Source: Mercurialis annua
Lineage: Eukaryota; Streptophyta; Magnoliopsida; Malpighiales; Euphorbiaceae
DNA: 64,000 bases
Reading direction: 5' to 3'
NCBI RefSeq assembly: GCF_937616625.2
Contig: NC_065571.1
Coordinates: 13,332,501-13,396,500 of the forward strand
The translations under genes were made by a program, and so were the position numbers. The notes under the pieces were generated by a model. That model did not search any database, was not told the origin of the DNA, and saw only the letters and a list, made by a program, of their open reading frames with translations. Positions 21,309 through 33,598 of the stretch are shown piece by piece; within the stretch, counting starts at the first letter, position 1, and each line of letters starts with the position of its first letter.

Positions 21309-22647
21309 TTATGACAACTGAAGCTGATGATACTGGTTAGCTTAGATTGATGAATTCGCATGCTCGGAATGATTCTCTAACGTTTAGTTTAGTTTAACTA
21401 AAAACCTCATGGAAGGGATTTTGTGCTTTTGCAAATATTTTAGTAGAATATGATAGAATTAAAAATTACATTGGCTTTATTATTTATGTATGTGCTTTCT
21501 GAATTAAAAATCATCTACCAAAACAAAACCTTACAGCTTCAAGAAAAATTCTCTGAATATATTCATCTTCATCAATCACTATAACTTGACACGCCTCGAG
21601 CAGCTCTGTTAATAGCCTCTCCAAGAGCTCTCTATGGTGAAAATCAATTAGTGAACAGACTATTGACAATTTAAAGTATAAAAGAACTACATGTTAGAAT
21701 AAATAAAATTGTTCTAGTGTTTTTGCATTGCGTGTCATCATCATCAACAATCAATTTCCTTAATTTTCCTCTTCATCAAAAGCTTATCTGAGCAGTCTCA
21801 GATTCATGTAGCAGCAGCATTCACAGACGATAAACTTGTGGAGCACCCGACACTAGAGGCTTGTTTGCAAATACCTTGAGTTCTTAAACTTTAGTTCATC
21901 ATACCCATCTTCCTTTGTTATTCTCATTATTTTTGTCTTCCGCGATCCCGAAAATATTTACTCCAACATTTGAAACGTCGAGCAATCTATTGTCAATAAC
22001 AAAACTGATCATGCGAGCATAACAGAATAAAGTTCCTTGCGCTAACTTTCATGAATTTCAGTGTTAGTTCTCATGAAGTTTTCTCAGCCTTGGTCTTTAC
22101 AACATATATTCTAATTTATTAAAAAAATTCATAATAAACCAAACAAATAGCGGATTTGAAGTTTGAACTTTGACAAGTATAAGAAATTATACATGTTATA
22201 TTATATACATTTCACTCAAACATTTAGAGATATAACAGATTATTTAGAAATAAATTAATAAAAATTAAATGGTAATATATAACTGCATTTAATGGTACAA
22301 CAAAAATCACTCTTAACAAATTGTGTTGCTAATTGCTTGTGCTCCAAAATTTGTCTCACCACAAAGGATTGAGCATGTATGAAAGGCAAAATTTGGCCAG
22401 ATTCAAGCCACTGATTGCAGGCTCGAAACCGGCTAGCTAACCTACCATCTTACAATCTTGTCTTTAGCCGCTGTTTGAAAATGCGAACATGTCATTAGCG
22501 GCAAGCAACCCGATAATGGTTTACCATTTCAGTGATTGTAGGAAATCCTTCGCCCACACATAAAAAAACTGATGAACAGTCTCCGGACACATGCTGAAGA
22601 TGAACGCTTGCAAACAGCTATGTAGAGATTGGCAGGATCCATGAACC
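21309..22647. other. Intergenic, no confident gene
   Basis: 3' ends of two convergent genes meet here. On the minus strand 21570-21632 shows an AG acceptor and two short open frames (ALGEAINRAARG or ELLERLLTELLEACQ), which could be a stray exon but have no supporting neighbours. 22520-22647 is probably the 3' UTR of the poly(A) polymerase gene. Confidence 0.4.
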
Positions 22648-25600
22648 TCAATAGGAAAACCCATTGGTTCTATCACGGTTATGTCTCCATCGCGGTCTCT
22701 TCCTGTCCTTCCTCGAGCCAGATTCTTCACGGCCGACATTCCCCGCATGGCCATTTTCCTCTCTTTTAGCATGTTTGTCTTTAGAAGAAGATTTCCTTTT
22801 CTTACCAGAGGACTCGGCCCCACCATCTTCAGCAATTCTACCTCCCCTTGGCAAATCTCCTTCATCATCATCCAACTGCCAGTTGCCTAAAATCTCCTGG
22901 TGGTCATAATGAGACTGTATTGGCTCCCCAGCTCCAGGTAACAGGCTACTGAAAGTTACGTCCCCATTGCGCCCTCCTTTGCGCTCCAGTAAAATGGGAT
23001 CGGGTCTAATTATGGTACCAAGAATGCTCCTGTTTGGACCCAAGCTTAAGATGGTCTTTGGATTAGTCAAAGTTGAAAAGGCCATTGAAAAGGCTGATCT
23101 GACCTGCAACAAGGATTTGGCTGCTAGTCAATGAAATAAATATGAAGGAAATGCCTTCTATATTAGCAAATCTGGTTTGGTGGAAACAAGGAAAAGTAAC
23201 TCAAAATTTGCTGGACAAAGACTTCACACATTTTCCGCCAGTCACAGAGATGAAAGTAAACCCTAAAGCCTTCTTTAATGCAATTAATGTTATATTTCTG
23301 ACATACAAAAATGGCATTTGTTTCAACTGAAATTGCATTGTACAAGAGTGTTTATCCCATGGAACCGTTGCGCCACGTCATTTTTACATCAAGCCAATGA
23401 GCATTTGCGATAGGGAATCTTTTAATTATTATTTATTTTTTTTATCATTCAATTTTCCACATGGCTAACGCACAATTGGTTTGTTGCATGAATAACATGG
23501 CGCAACGGTTGTGTGCAATAATTTTTCATTGTACAAAGATGATAAATTTCAACTTTGTAAAAGCGTCAATAGCTCGACTCATCTGCTGCACTGTATTACA
23601 ATTCTGATGCTCGTGACAGACAATTTCATGGAAAAAATTCCTCTCAACTATATAAATCAGAGTAGCAGAAATCACTGGGTGACGTAAAAGAGGAACTACT
23701 TAAATCTGGAATATCAGCTTTAGGAGTTAACCAGAGTACAGAAACTCGTGGTCATGCAGCTCGGTTATATAGGTTTAATGAGACACTTAACATAGGCAGA
23801 TATTCACTTAATAGTTAATAGCTCAATGAACAAAAATATATACATAAATGACAAACAGTTAGAGCCTCCTTGACCCTTCATACATACACCAAATTGCTCT
23901 ACATTTCCCTTCACAATCCATACAGTATAGTTGCAAGGTAAAATAATACTTTAAAGGCCAAATGTTATAAAAAGGCCAAACCTTTCATAAAAGTTTCACA
24001 AAAGTCCTGACCTTTCAATTTTATCGATTTTGGCCAAGAACAAATTATTTGGTTTCAATTGTGGCCAACTCTCAATTTGATTTCAATTTGCCTATGTGAC
24101 GCCTATGTGGCGCCTATGTGGCATGCCAAATATTGAAAGGTCAGGACTTTTGTGAAATCAAATAATCCATTTTTGGCCAAAATCGACAAAATTGAAAGGT
24201 CTGGACTTTTGTGAAACCAAATAATCAGTTTTTGGCCAAAATGGACAAAATTGAAAGGTCAGGACTTTTATGAAACTTTTGCGAAAGGTTTGGCCTTTTT
24301 ACAACATTTGGCCTACTTTAAAACCCAATCGTCGTGCAAACCACCAGATTTCATCAAAACATACCCACCATTCAAGGTTTAATTTATGTCCTAAAATCCC
24401 CTCAGAATTGCCACTTTTTACTCTAGTACAATAGAATCAAATGATCACATGGATTCTAGAAAAAGAAAATCCATTTACATCATGCTCAGTTTTTCTAATT
24501 CATTTAAGGGAAAGAAAGAATTAAACTTTCAGGATCCTACTCATAGATACCTGGAATGTGGTATGCTACGAGTCATGGTATGGGGATAGAGACTTAAATC
24601 ACTTATTGTTAGTATCTGATACTCTAAGGGTAGGATTAGTCAGTTCCCTCTTTTGGATGCGGAACTCTATGATTATATTTTGGGTTCGTTGGTAGAAAAT
24701 AAACTTTTACGTTATTTATACATAGCCTTAAAATATCATATTCCCAAATGAGACTGGCTACTATTTACCACATGCTATTTTTATCAATTAAATTATATTT
24801 GATGCAAATTCTACCTTAAATCATAGCTCCAAAAAAAGTTCATCAAATCATCCAGTTCTAAACTACATGTGCTCCTAATTAAAAACAATAAAAAAGAGAG
24901 GAGTTGTTGATTGCTGAGCAAACCTGGAAATAGTTGAAAGAGTTCTTCCCAATGTCATTCTCTGGTGCCTAAATTTTCAATAAAAAGAAAAATCAAAAAA
25001 CATTAAATACCAATTTTTTCACTATATCGATTCACAATTTTTCTTTCCTAAAAAGTTGACTCATCATGCAAGGAAAATTTCAAATTTGCAAGTTTACCTG
25101 TGGATCCTCGATCGAAATGAGGCCTGGTCGTCCTTTATTCACAAACCTAAAAACAAAACAAAAAGAAAATAGAATGAAAAATCATTCGAGACCTCTTGAT
25201 TATGACATGCTATACGAAAGGTAATATAAGTATCCTGAAAATCTTTTTGCTTATTTACCCTTTCCTACGCTTTGAAAAGAAGGTGGCATCCCCGTTGCAC
25301 GATACACCAACATCAGTGGTATTCAACTTGCGTCCATATATGTCAAAAAAATGCACCTGCCACCCAGAAACAATTCACATCTATTAAACATAAACCAAGA
25401 GAATAATACTCATGAAAAACAAAACATCAGCGTTAATGAATCCACTTTATGTGTTTTTCTATAGTTCATAAGATGGAAAAAGCCAAAGAGACCCTAAAAA
25501 ATGGGGGTTATCGCAACCCTATAAAAGAAATTACAAAACAAAAACCTGTTTGTTCCAGAAACATACCAGAAGAATTCCCAAATTATGTTCGGATGAAATC

Positions 25601-28600
25601 CGGCACTCCCTCAGATTCTGCAGCATCAAATGCATCATTTTGTAAAGGCAGTACCATTAAAAGAGCATTTACCAGAGAATAGGCGTCAGCAATTACCTAA
25701 GAAGTTATTCAAACATTACAGCATTGAAAATTTCAAAAAATAAAAAAAGGACTTTCACACGGGTGAATGTATTCTTTCTAAATGCATCAATTGAAGAGGG
25801 CAAAAGAAGAAAATTAGTGTGAGAAGTACCCTATAAATGGAAATTGTTACATAGAATGGGACACCCAAAATGCAAAATTTTCTCAAATAGAATGGGACGA
25901 ACGGAGTATAATGCAACATTTCTGTGAAGTAATCAGAAAGAACGTAGAAAATTGCCTGGTTCAGTTGCTGTATTTCGTGATATAGTCTAGTCAAATAGAA
26001 ACATGACGCAAGGTATGGATGGCATTCAAACCCTTGCAAAAAGCCACTTGTGCCTTTAACCATAGCTAACCTTTATCATAATCATAATTCACAACACCAA
26101 TCTAAAACCTTTCTTGCCTAATTCACGACTTATGATTTTCATTTGAAAGCAACTGATAACTTTTTCTTGGTCTGATGGATTCTTTTCACCATTTCTTGAA
26201 CACGGTAAGCATTTCCAAATCATTATAACAAAGAACGTCCAAGAGCTCCTGAAGTGAATTTTTAGAACATGTTCTGGACCTATGAACTCAAAATTCGACA
26301 AGCAAACAAAATGATTTGTTCCAGATTCAAGAGCTCCAATCCAGATCTTGCAAGTAGCTACTTAATAGAAAGGAGATTAAGAAAACAAAAATTCAACTTG
26401 TTTGTTCGACATTATCCTATTATGTTTCCATTGGTCAACATAACGGATAAGCTGCTCAACAGATAAAATGATATCCTTGCTTTTGATCAAAAGTATGATT
26501 CTATTTTAAAATTTTAAGAAAACTTGGATGACCTTTAGGATGAAGAGGGTTACCTAAAGAAATAAATCAAGCGTTGCATGAAATTAGAAATAGTAAGATT
26601 TGATAGACATTTTCATCGGTTAATATGCAATAATCTCATAAAAAAAATGCTCATATCTCATTCTAAACTAAGAACTTTGTTGTCAGAATTATTTGAAGCT
26701 TTTGAATACATATATAGGTGATGCATCTCATAACAAGTTTTCACAGCCAGGATATAATGTATAAAACAAGCTAGACGTAATTTCAGGACTTCTAAATTGA
26801 CCATAAAATTGTTACCTTTAACACTGCCATGAGCATCGTAAGTAAAGCATAAGAACCAATGCCACCAGAGAATACCTACATACTTTGAAGGATTCTAATT
26901 AGCTAGACAGAAATGGAAATTGATAAAATGGAGAACAAGGTTCAACACATTAATTCTTCTAATCTTCTAAATTACCTAATTAAAAAGATCAGTATGTGGA
27001 TATTACCTCATTCAGCTCTCTCTGTTGTAAGAACACTTTCAAGATTAAAGATAATGGTCGTAGGGCAGGCAATTTGCAAACTGCATCCTGAGAATAAAAC
27101 ACAAGTTACCAGAAATACACTATACTTACCACACAAGCATGGGTGTTTTTCACATACTCAGGAACTACAGTCCTGAGAGTCTAGTTGATGTAATCTAGAA
27201 GTATAGTTCAAATGGTTTTTCCTATGATAACTTTGTTTTTAGTCTTACTTTGTCAATTTTACCATTAAATGAAAAAAATTAAATTTCATCTGATAAGTGG
27301 AAAAAGTAACATTTACTTTGTAAAAAAAATAAGTCAACATAGAATGCACCTAGTTTAAATATATTATCAAACCTTAATATATTCTGCAGCTTTTGGTCCA
27401 TTTTCCACATCAAAACTGTATTCAGGATGAAAAATTAAAATTATTCATGAAGCACATCATATTGGGAAACAAAGTTTTCAAGATGGTAAAATACCTGTAA
27501 TACAAAAAACATAAAGTTTCCGTATAATTTTTTTAATAAAACAGCATCATGAAAATAAAGCATCAATTCAACATTTGAAAAAAAAAACATAAGTTAAATG
27601 GTTAAACTTCAGCATTCATTCAACTGCAATTCACACCGAGTGCCTCTTAACTTCAAAGATTACAATAGAGGAAAAAGGCACTGATATTCACATAAATGTT
27701 CAAAACACCACGAACAAAAAGAAACAATCCATAAGCTCCTTGTATTGTTTTCAAAAGATTATGAACAAATATGCTTTGATGTTCTATAATCTGAAAACCA
27801 TTTCAATTAGACCCTTCTTGAGTCATACTGCAATACATGTTACTAATTGTGAAAATCACTAGAAGATCACCAGCAGTAGAAGTAATAAACAAAATTGAAC
27901 AAGAAAAGACAGCCTTCTCTAGCATTTGAATATCAGTAAATGCAAATAAAATAAGATGGTTTAACAGAATTACTTCCTCGATTGGAAGAAAGTGCAAGAT
28001 CAGTATATTCCTTAAAAAAGGCTAATGGCTGACCATACAGCTATACCAAATTACCCGAGAGTAGTTAATACAACAGAGTGTACAAAAAGTTCTGAAAGGT
28101 GTCCCTTTCACTCTTCCATATCCTCTCTCATTGTTTTTTAAATATGCAATGAAGCTATTGTTACAATTGTAAATTTTTTAATGAAAAAGAATAGAAAACA
28201 AAATAAAATAAACTAAGAAGTGTTTAACAACAATTTAAAAACCTCGTAAGGAAAATAGTTAGAAAGATGAAAAGATTAAAGGTACACAAACTGACAATTA
28301 TATTGCAGCTTCAAGCATGCGACATGTATAACAGAAAAACTAACAATGAGGCAACCTTATATCAAAGGAAACGCAGCTTCGTTTTTCAACAAATTTGATA
28401 ATTGGCACGCGAGCCTTTGCAATCACCTGAGACATAAGGACTTAAATAAGATTATCTCTCATTGCATAAGAATAATTCAGTCATCCAAGATGCAGACCTG
28501 TATTTTCTTAGCAATACCCTTTTGAGACAGCGCTCTAGAAAGAGCCTGCAAACCAATTTGTGGGATTTTTATACCCGACCGAAAAATCACCACCTGCAGT

Positions 28601-30641
28601 GAAAACAATAAGGCCAAATGTGTGAATCCACTAAGCTACGCGTCAAAACAGGCAGTACACTGGGAAAACTTTACTTCTTACTGACATCAATATCACTTGT
28701 TGGAAGATAAAGTCCTGTCTCGTACGAACCAAAAACTTCTACCTGCGAGGTTATAGCACTATCATGACCTCACTAGTCACTAGATTTCAAGCTTCTATTA
28801 ATTTCAAATGACAGAGAGATGTCAATCACCATGCATTTGGGCCATATATATTTGATGACATCAAAAACACTTTTAACTGCCGTTTGTCGTGCCTCTTGTT
28901 CCTCAGGAGTAGGAGAAAGAAAATCACAGAAATCTACTATCTCTGCAACATTCGGCACAAAATAAAAGGCTTAAAATACTACTTAAGAAAAGCTAAATAT
29001 CCATGGTCCTAGTTATCTACTAATTCCTCCATCCCATTAAAATAGGCTTCAACTTTCACACAAATTGAGAAACTAAAGTTATTATAGAAATAAATTTTGT
29101 TGAGTCATTTGCTACTAAATTCTATTAATATAAAGATTATATATATAATTCACAGATTTTGATGATTTTTTTAAATAAATAATATTTGTTGATGACAATG
29201 CATATTAAATAGGGACAATAGGAAAGAAACAAAAACAAAACTCTTATAAAAAGAAAGAGGCTTATAATTGGGATGGAGATCAAAAGGCGAGCATATCTTT
29301 ATTGGATGGAGGGAGAATAAAAGTTTATAAAAAATTAAACTCATGCCACCTCTTTACCCAATTATAATTACATCACGTTAAATGAATAATTTTTGACAGT
29401 CATTCGTGCAGATCTCAAGTCACTAGCACATAAGAATTCGTGTATACAACAGAAACTAAAAGAAAATAATTAAAAAATAGTACTTTATAACCAACTCACC
29501 GTATCTGCCATACGACCCACTAAAAAGTGGGTAAAAGTCTTGAACAAGTCCAACTCGCAACCAATACTAGAATTTTAGTTTACATTATACTTTAGAGCTA
29601 AATTCTTAGAACTAGACAGCCTCATGTTAACAAGTTCAAAAAATTGTTTGATAAGAAAAAATTAATAATCAGATAACATAAGAGGAAATACAATGCAGCC
29701 CTCTTTATGTCAAATTGCCAATCACGGTTTTACTGCAGTCATGATTATGATTTAAAGGTCCAAAAAGGAGCGGTCATTACAGTTATACAGCATTGTTCTA
29801 ACATTATATTCAACACACACTGTCAAAACTAGCACAAATCAATAATAGCTTCCGCAACAAGATTAAAATTCTTTTCCTTTCTTATTTAACCAGAAAATCG
29901 ATATAAATCTTATAGTGCAATTTCACTAATTTTGCATTTAATACTACAACCTGTGCTGTCAGTGAAATTCCGTCTACTTAGTCGAAGTAACTGTATTATC
30001 TTTTAGACTTAGCACTTGTGTATTCAAACTCAATTGTTTTCTTTTTGTCCTACTAAGTAGCAGGGCTTGTGTTTAAAATTTTGCTAATCTCAAAATTACA
30101 ATTATGAAATAAAATTAAGCTTTGAATACTTCAATAATCCTAAACAAAAACTAGTTCAATTATTCGATAACGATACCAGGAACTAAAATCAGAATATTAA
30201 CATTACAAATAACAAAAAATCATAAACCAACAGTAAAAGATTACCTTTATGCAATTGAAGCATAGGACTAATAAATTTACTATTCCCTCTAAACCAACTA
30301 ACACTCTCCAATTTCGACTCTGAAACCGCAACACTCTTCGATTTCCGAGATTGGGCCAGCATTTCACCTGTTAAACTCGGCGTCTTCGGCTCGGCCGCTT
30401 TTTCCTCTTGATCATTAACATCAAGGGAGAAAAAATCAGGGGCGATACACTCTAGAGCGGCGCAATCACCAGTAGACAGAGAAATTTCATTGCGAAAAAC
30501 CGAGCAGGGATTGAGTCGATCGTCATCGGACGGTGGAGGTTCATTCGGAGGAGCTGTGGTTATGGGGACGGTGAGGGAGAGGGGACTTAGGGTTTTGTAG
30601 AGAGGAATTGAGGGTTCTGTTGGTTGGGAATTATTATCCAT
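22648..30641 (-). CDS. TRF4/PAPD5-type non-canonical poly(A) polymerase (terminal nucleotidyltransferase), 13 exons
   Basis: Exons on the minus strand: 30641-30245, 28942-28830, 28742-28686, 28593-28498, 28426-28356, 27415-27373, 27087-27007, 26875-26816, 25617-25567, 25356-25259, 25146-25098, 24968-24924, 23103-22648. All join in frame to give 538 aa. The N-terminal 130 residues are low-complexity. The nucleotidyltransferase core starts at about residue 133, with GSYETGLYLPTSDID (metal-binding D187 and D189) and the third Asp in SFDISFD (D243). The PAP-associated region follows (LRPLSLILKVFLQQRELNE, GGIGSYALLTML, then HNLGILLVHFFDIYG and RKLNTTDVGVS). The tail is basic and Lys/Arg-rich. Family role: nuclear oligoadenylation of aberrant or precursor RNAs, feeding the exosome. 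Exon 3 uses a less usual GTCAGT donor. Introns hold several MITEs. Confidence 0.93.
23346..23527. mobile_element. Short Mutator-type MITE in intron 12
   Basis: 182 bp with inverted GGAACCGTTGCGCCACGT / ACATGGCGCAACGGTT subterminal arms. A 9-bp duplication ATTGTACAA (23337-23345 and 23528-23536) flanks it. It lies in the last intron of the poly(A) polymerase gene. Confidence 0.75.
23956..24313. mobile_element. Mutator-type MITE (GGCCAAATGT family), copy 2
   Basis: 358 bp with inverted ends GGCCAAATGTTATAAAAAGG and complement. The flanking 9-bp duplication TACTTTAAA (23947-23955 and 24314-24322) is perfect. It is in the last intron of the poly(A) polymerase gene, about 1.2 kb after exon 12 ends. 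Sister of 19255-19602. Confidence 0.9.
29021..29321. mobile_element. Stowaway-like MITE in intron 1
   Basis: The left end reads CTAATTCCTCCATCCCATT and the right end is the near complement (GGATGGAGGGAGAATA), the CTCCCTCCRTCC signature of Tc1/mariner Stowaway elements with a probable TA duplication. The arms have decayed and the exact edges are uncertain. It lies in intron 1 of the poly(A) polymerase gene. Confidence 0.6.
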
Positions 30642-30770
30642 TGGGAAGAATTTTGAATTTTTTTCTAATTTTTTTGAATTAGTGAAGAGTATTAAAGAGA
30701 AGGTGTTGGTTAAAGTTAGGGTTTTTGCTTTCTTTCGTCTGTTTGGTTTGAAGGAAAGTGAGGGAAAAAA

Positions 30771-31825
30771 TGAGTAGCTTTTGTTTAGCGGTTAATTTTT
30801 TTAGGCTAATAATCACCCACGGACCCTAATTTTAGGGGTACCTTACGCTAAACCCCCTGATCTAAAAAAACCTGCCGTAAACCCCCTAAACTTTACCCAA
30901 TAATTAGCTAAACCCTTTTTCGCATAAATTAACTAAAATACCCTTCAAATCTGTAAAAAAATACAAACAAACCAGACAACTTCAATCTAACCACACTTAA
31001 AACCAATCCAATCCAATCAAATCAAACCAAACAAATCTAATCAAACCTAAGGGCTAATAATCACCCACGGACCCTGACTTTAGGGGTATCTTACGCTAAA
31101 CCCCCTGATCAAAAAAAACTTGCCGTAAACCCCCTAAACTTTACCTAATGATCAGCTAAACCCCTTTTACTCTAAAACCGCCCCAAAAAACCGCCCCAAG
31201 CCCTTTATTTTCTCAAAAATACCTAAAATACCCCTAAGGTCAATAACAAAAACCAAACCAACCTAATCTAACCAAATTTAAAGTCATTATTTAATCAAAT
31301 CAGACATAAACCATCCAAATCATACTTAAATCACCAATCAACTCAATTAAATCAAACCATCCAACCGAAAACTTCCACCCGCCGCCGCCGGTTTTTTCCG
31401 GCCACCACCGTCCATTGCCGTAAAAAAAATTATCCAAATAAAAACTCATTTAATTTTAAAAAATAAATAAACAATTATTTTTAATTTAAATAAAAAATAA
31501 TTTTTTTAAATTAATTTAAACCCACCGCGGGTCTGTTGCAAATATTGTTTGGTTAATTAGATTTGTTTGATTTGATTGGATTGGTTTTAAGTGTGGTTAG
31601 ATTGAAGTTGTCTGGTTTGTTTGTATTTTTTTACAGATTTGAAGGGTATTTTAGTCAATTTATGCGAAAAAGGGTTTAGCTAATTATTGGGTAAAGTTTA
31701 GGGGGTTTACGGCAGGTTTTTTTAGATCAGGAGGTTTAGCGTAAGGTACCCCTAAAGTTAGGGTCCGTGGGTGATTATTAGCCGAAAAAAATTAACCGCT
31801 AAACAAAAGCTACTCATTTTTTCAG
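30771..31825. repeat. Large foldback (inverted repeat, arms of about 280 bp) upstream of the poly(A) polymerase gene
   Basis: 30771-31045 and 31540-31825 are near-perfect inverted copies. The arms include GGCTAATAATCACCCACGGA termini but extend beyond them into shared flanks (gagtagcttttgtttagcgg). A second, diverged left end of the same MITE family starts inside the loop at 31032. It begins about 130 bp upstream of the polymerase ATG, so it occupies the promoter or 5' UTR. Transcripts through it would form a long hairpin. Confidence 0.8.
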
Positions 31826-31874
31826 GGAAATTGATAACACAAAACAAGGGCTAACAAAACAAGGGCTAATAATC
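31794..31874 (+). repeat. 81-bp direct repeat, left copy
   Basis: Identical to 33122-33202 (from aaccgctaaacaaaagctac through aagggctaataatc). Together they bracket the Tat-type remnant. Far longer than an LTR-element target duplication. Confidence 0.9.
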
Positions 31875-31979
31875 TTCGGTATCTTCAACAGGATCACTAT
31901 CACTACTACTAAGGTCCTCATCAATATTCATATCTAGGTCTCGCTCGGACAAGTTCTGAGAATCTTCTTCGCCTGACAT
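31866..31979 (-). pseudogene. Antisense ORF of the Tat-type remnant, truncated
   Basis: ATG at 31979 opens a 37-codon acidic frame (MSGEEDSQNLSERDLDMN, then SSSDSDPVEDTED). It ends at a TAG supplied by the 81-bp direct repeat, so the original C-terminus is lost. Upstream on the same strand there is a TATA box (TATAAAAACC, 32270-32261). A possible 5' UTR intron follows (donor GTAAGT at 32129, acceptor TTTAG ending at 31990). Its product is not recognised. Confidence 0.55.
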
Positions 31980-33121
31980 TTATTTCACTAAAGGCCAAAA
32001 AGAAAAAACAACTAATCAACAGAAATAAACCCTAAGTATACAAGATCAACAAACAAATAAGCAAAAACAAGGACAAACAAAGACACAAATTAAAAACAAA
32101 TCAAAAGGAACAAAAACGGGAAAACTTACGAGTATATCTTGAAGAAAAGGAAGAACAATAAGAACAGCAAGAACAGCAAGAACAGCAAGAAAAGCAAAAG
32201 AACAGGTGAGAGAGCAAAAGAAAATCAAGAGAAAAGAAAATGAGAAAATAAACAAACAAAGGTTTTTATAGAAACCGAACAAAGGCAACTGAAGAGTCAC
32301 CTCAAAAAACGCACCAAAACCAAAGGACACATCAATAAATGTGCTAGTGGGGGACAACATCTGTGACACAAACAACAAACAAAAGACACGTGTAACAAAA
32401 GCGCTGGCAATAAATACACACAATAAAAGCAAAACACACTCGGACATAAAATCCTTGGACATAAATATCCAACACGCCAGGGGGGGACTTGTGATAAACA
32501 GATAAACGGACCGAGAACAGCAAAGGCCAATCCACAGCACATCTCGGACCCACCGAGATAGGCCAATCCACAGCACATCTCGGACCCTCCGAGATAGGTC
32601 AAACATAACAAATAGAGCACACAAGGGGCGACTCACAACACATCTCGGACTCACCGAAGTACACCAAACGCAACTAATAAGAATAAACCGGAGTGTCATG
32701 ACATCACAAACCGATCAGAGCGATAACCTAAAAATGAGCATATCCTTGTAGTCACCGAGCACAACCACTCCGAACACACGGGACAAATCTGTCAGAACGT
32801 ACTCTGACATTCCAGACAAAACAGCTGCACAGACAAAGAGAATGAAGTCAGACCTGTCGGCCCAGACAAAGAGAAACAAAGAACTTAGTATAAAAGGCAA
32901 AAGGAAAGTAGGTAAAAAGTTTAATTCTCTTTCTCTCTCTAAAACTCTTAGCCTCTTTTCACTTCTTATTCTTTCTCTCACTAAAACAGTTACTAACTAG
33001 ACCGTCGGAGTGGTTTGCCGGAATCCCCTTCCGGCACCCTTCTCACGGTTGTTTTGTACCTTGTAGGTACGGCCTAGAAGTATTCATCAGAGCTAGCTAC
33101 GATTCAAGGTTACAAGTTTTC
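31875..33121 (+). mobile_element. Truncated Tat-type Ty3/gypsy remnant: 3' region and 3' LTR
   Basis: A polypurine tract (gccagggggggac, 32476-32488) is followed by an LTR-like block 32490-33114. The block starts TGTGATAAACAG and ends GGTTACA. It has GTATAAAAGG at about 32888, a pyrimidine-rich leader, and the CCGGAATCCCCTTCCGG hairpin near its end. Left of the PPT there is no pol, only an antisense transcription unit. Inside the LTR, 32540-32670 repeats a unit with 'ccacagcacatctcggac' two to three times. The Tat call rests on layout (PPT type, antisense ORF), not on protein homology. Confidence 0.65.
32261..32270 (-). promoter_or_regulatory. TATA box of the antisense unit
   Basis: TATAAAAACC on the minus strand, about 290 bp before the antisense ATG and followed by a CT-rich leader typical of plant 5' UTRs. 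It points away from the LTR promoter. Confidence 0.5.
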
Positions 33122-33202
33122 AACCGCTAAACAAAAGCTACTCATTTTTTCAGGGAAATTGATAACACAAAACAAGGGCTAACAAAACAAGGGCTAATAA
33201 TC
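33122..33202 (+). repeat. 81-bp direct repeat, right copy
   Basis: Identical to 31794-31874. Here it continues into ACCCACGGACCCTG, the normal continuation of the GGGCTAATAATC MITE end. Confidence 0.9.
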
Positions 33203-33598
33203 ACCCACGGACCCTGAAAATAAAATTTAGGGCATGTTTTGTGTTATCAATTTTGGAAAAGAGATGTAAATGAATCCCAATTTCTAAATTTCATAATTTT
33301 AGCAATTTGGTAATCAAATGTAGTATTGAGATAATTTTGATTGACTTATTTATTTTTAAGTCGAATTTTAAATTTATCTATGGAATACTTCTTAAAAGAT
33401 ATTAAAAGCTTACGAGTTTAATAATTTTAATAGAATTTTACTTTCGTTTAATAAATTTAATGGAGTCTTACTTTTATTTAATAAGATTAAAATAGTTAAC
33501 ATGTTAATAAATTTGAAATATATACATAATTTTAATTTTTCATAAGATAGTTATTTTTTACTAATAGTCTTAAAACTATTGACCTTCCATTTTTTTAA

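Noticed and set aside
21570..21632. Isolated minus-strand exon (ALGEAINRAARG or ELLERLLTELLEACQ)
   Set aside because: Two frames are equally open and no neighbouring exons were found.
25840..25910. Stowaway-like end (GGGACGAACGGAGTA) in an intron
   Set aside because: The opposite end is not identifiable, so element limits cannot be supported.
32046..32699. 217-aa minus-strand ORF with many Cys/Phe/Leu residues inside the Tat-like remnant
   Set aside because: It spans the PPT and the LTR start and is low-complexity and hydrophobic, caused by A/G-rich sequence and the repeated LTR unit. No domain is visible.
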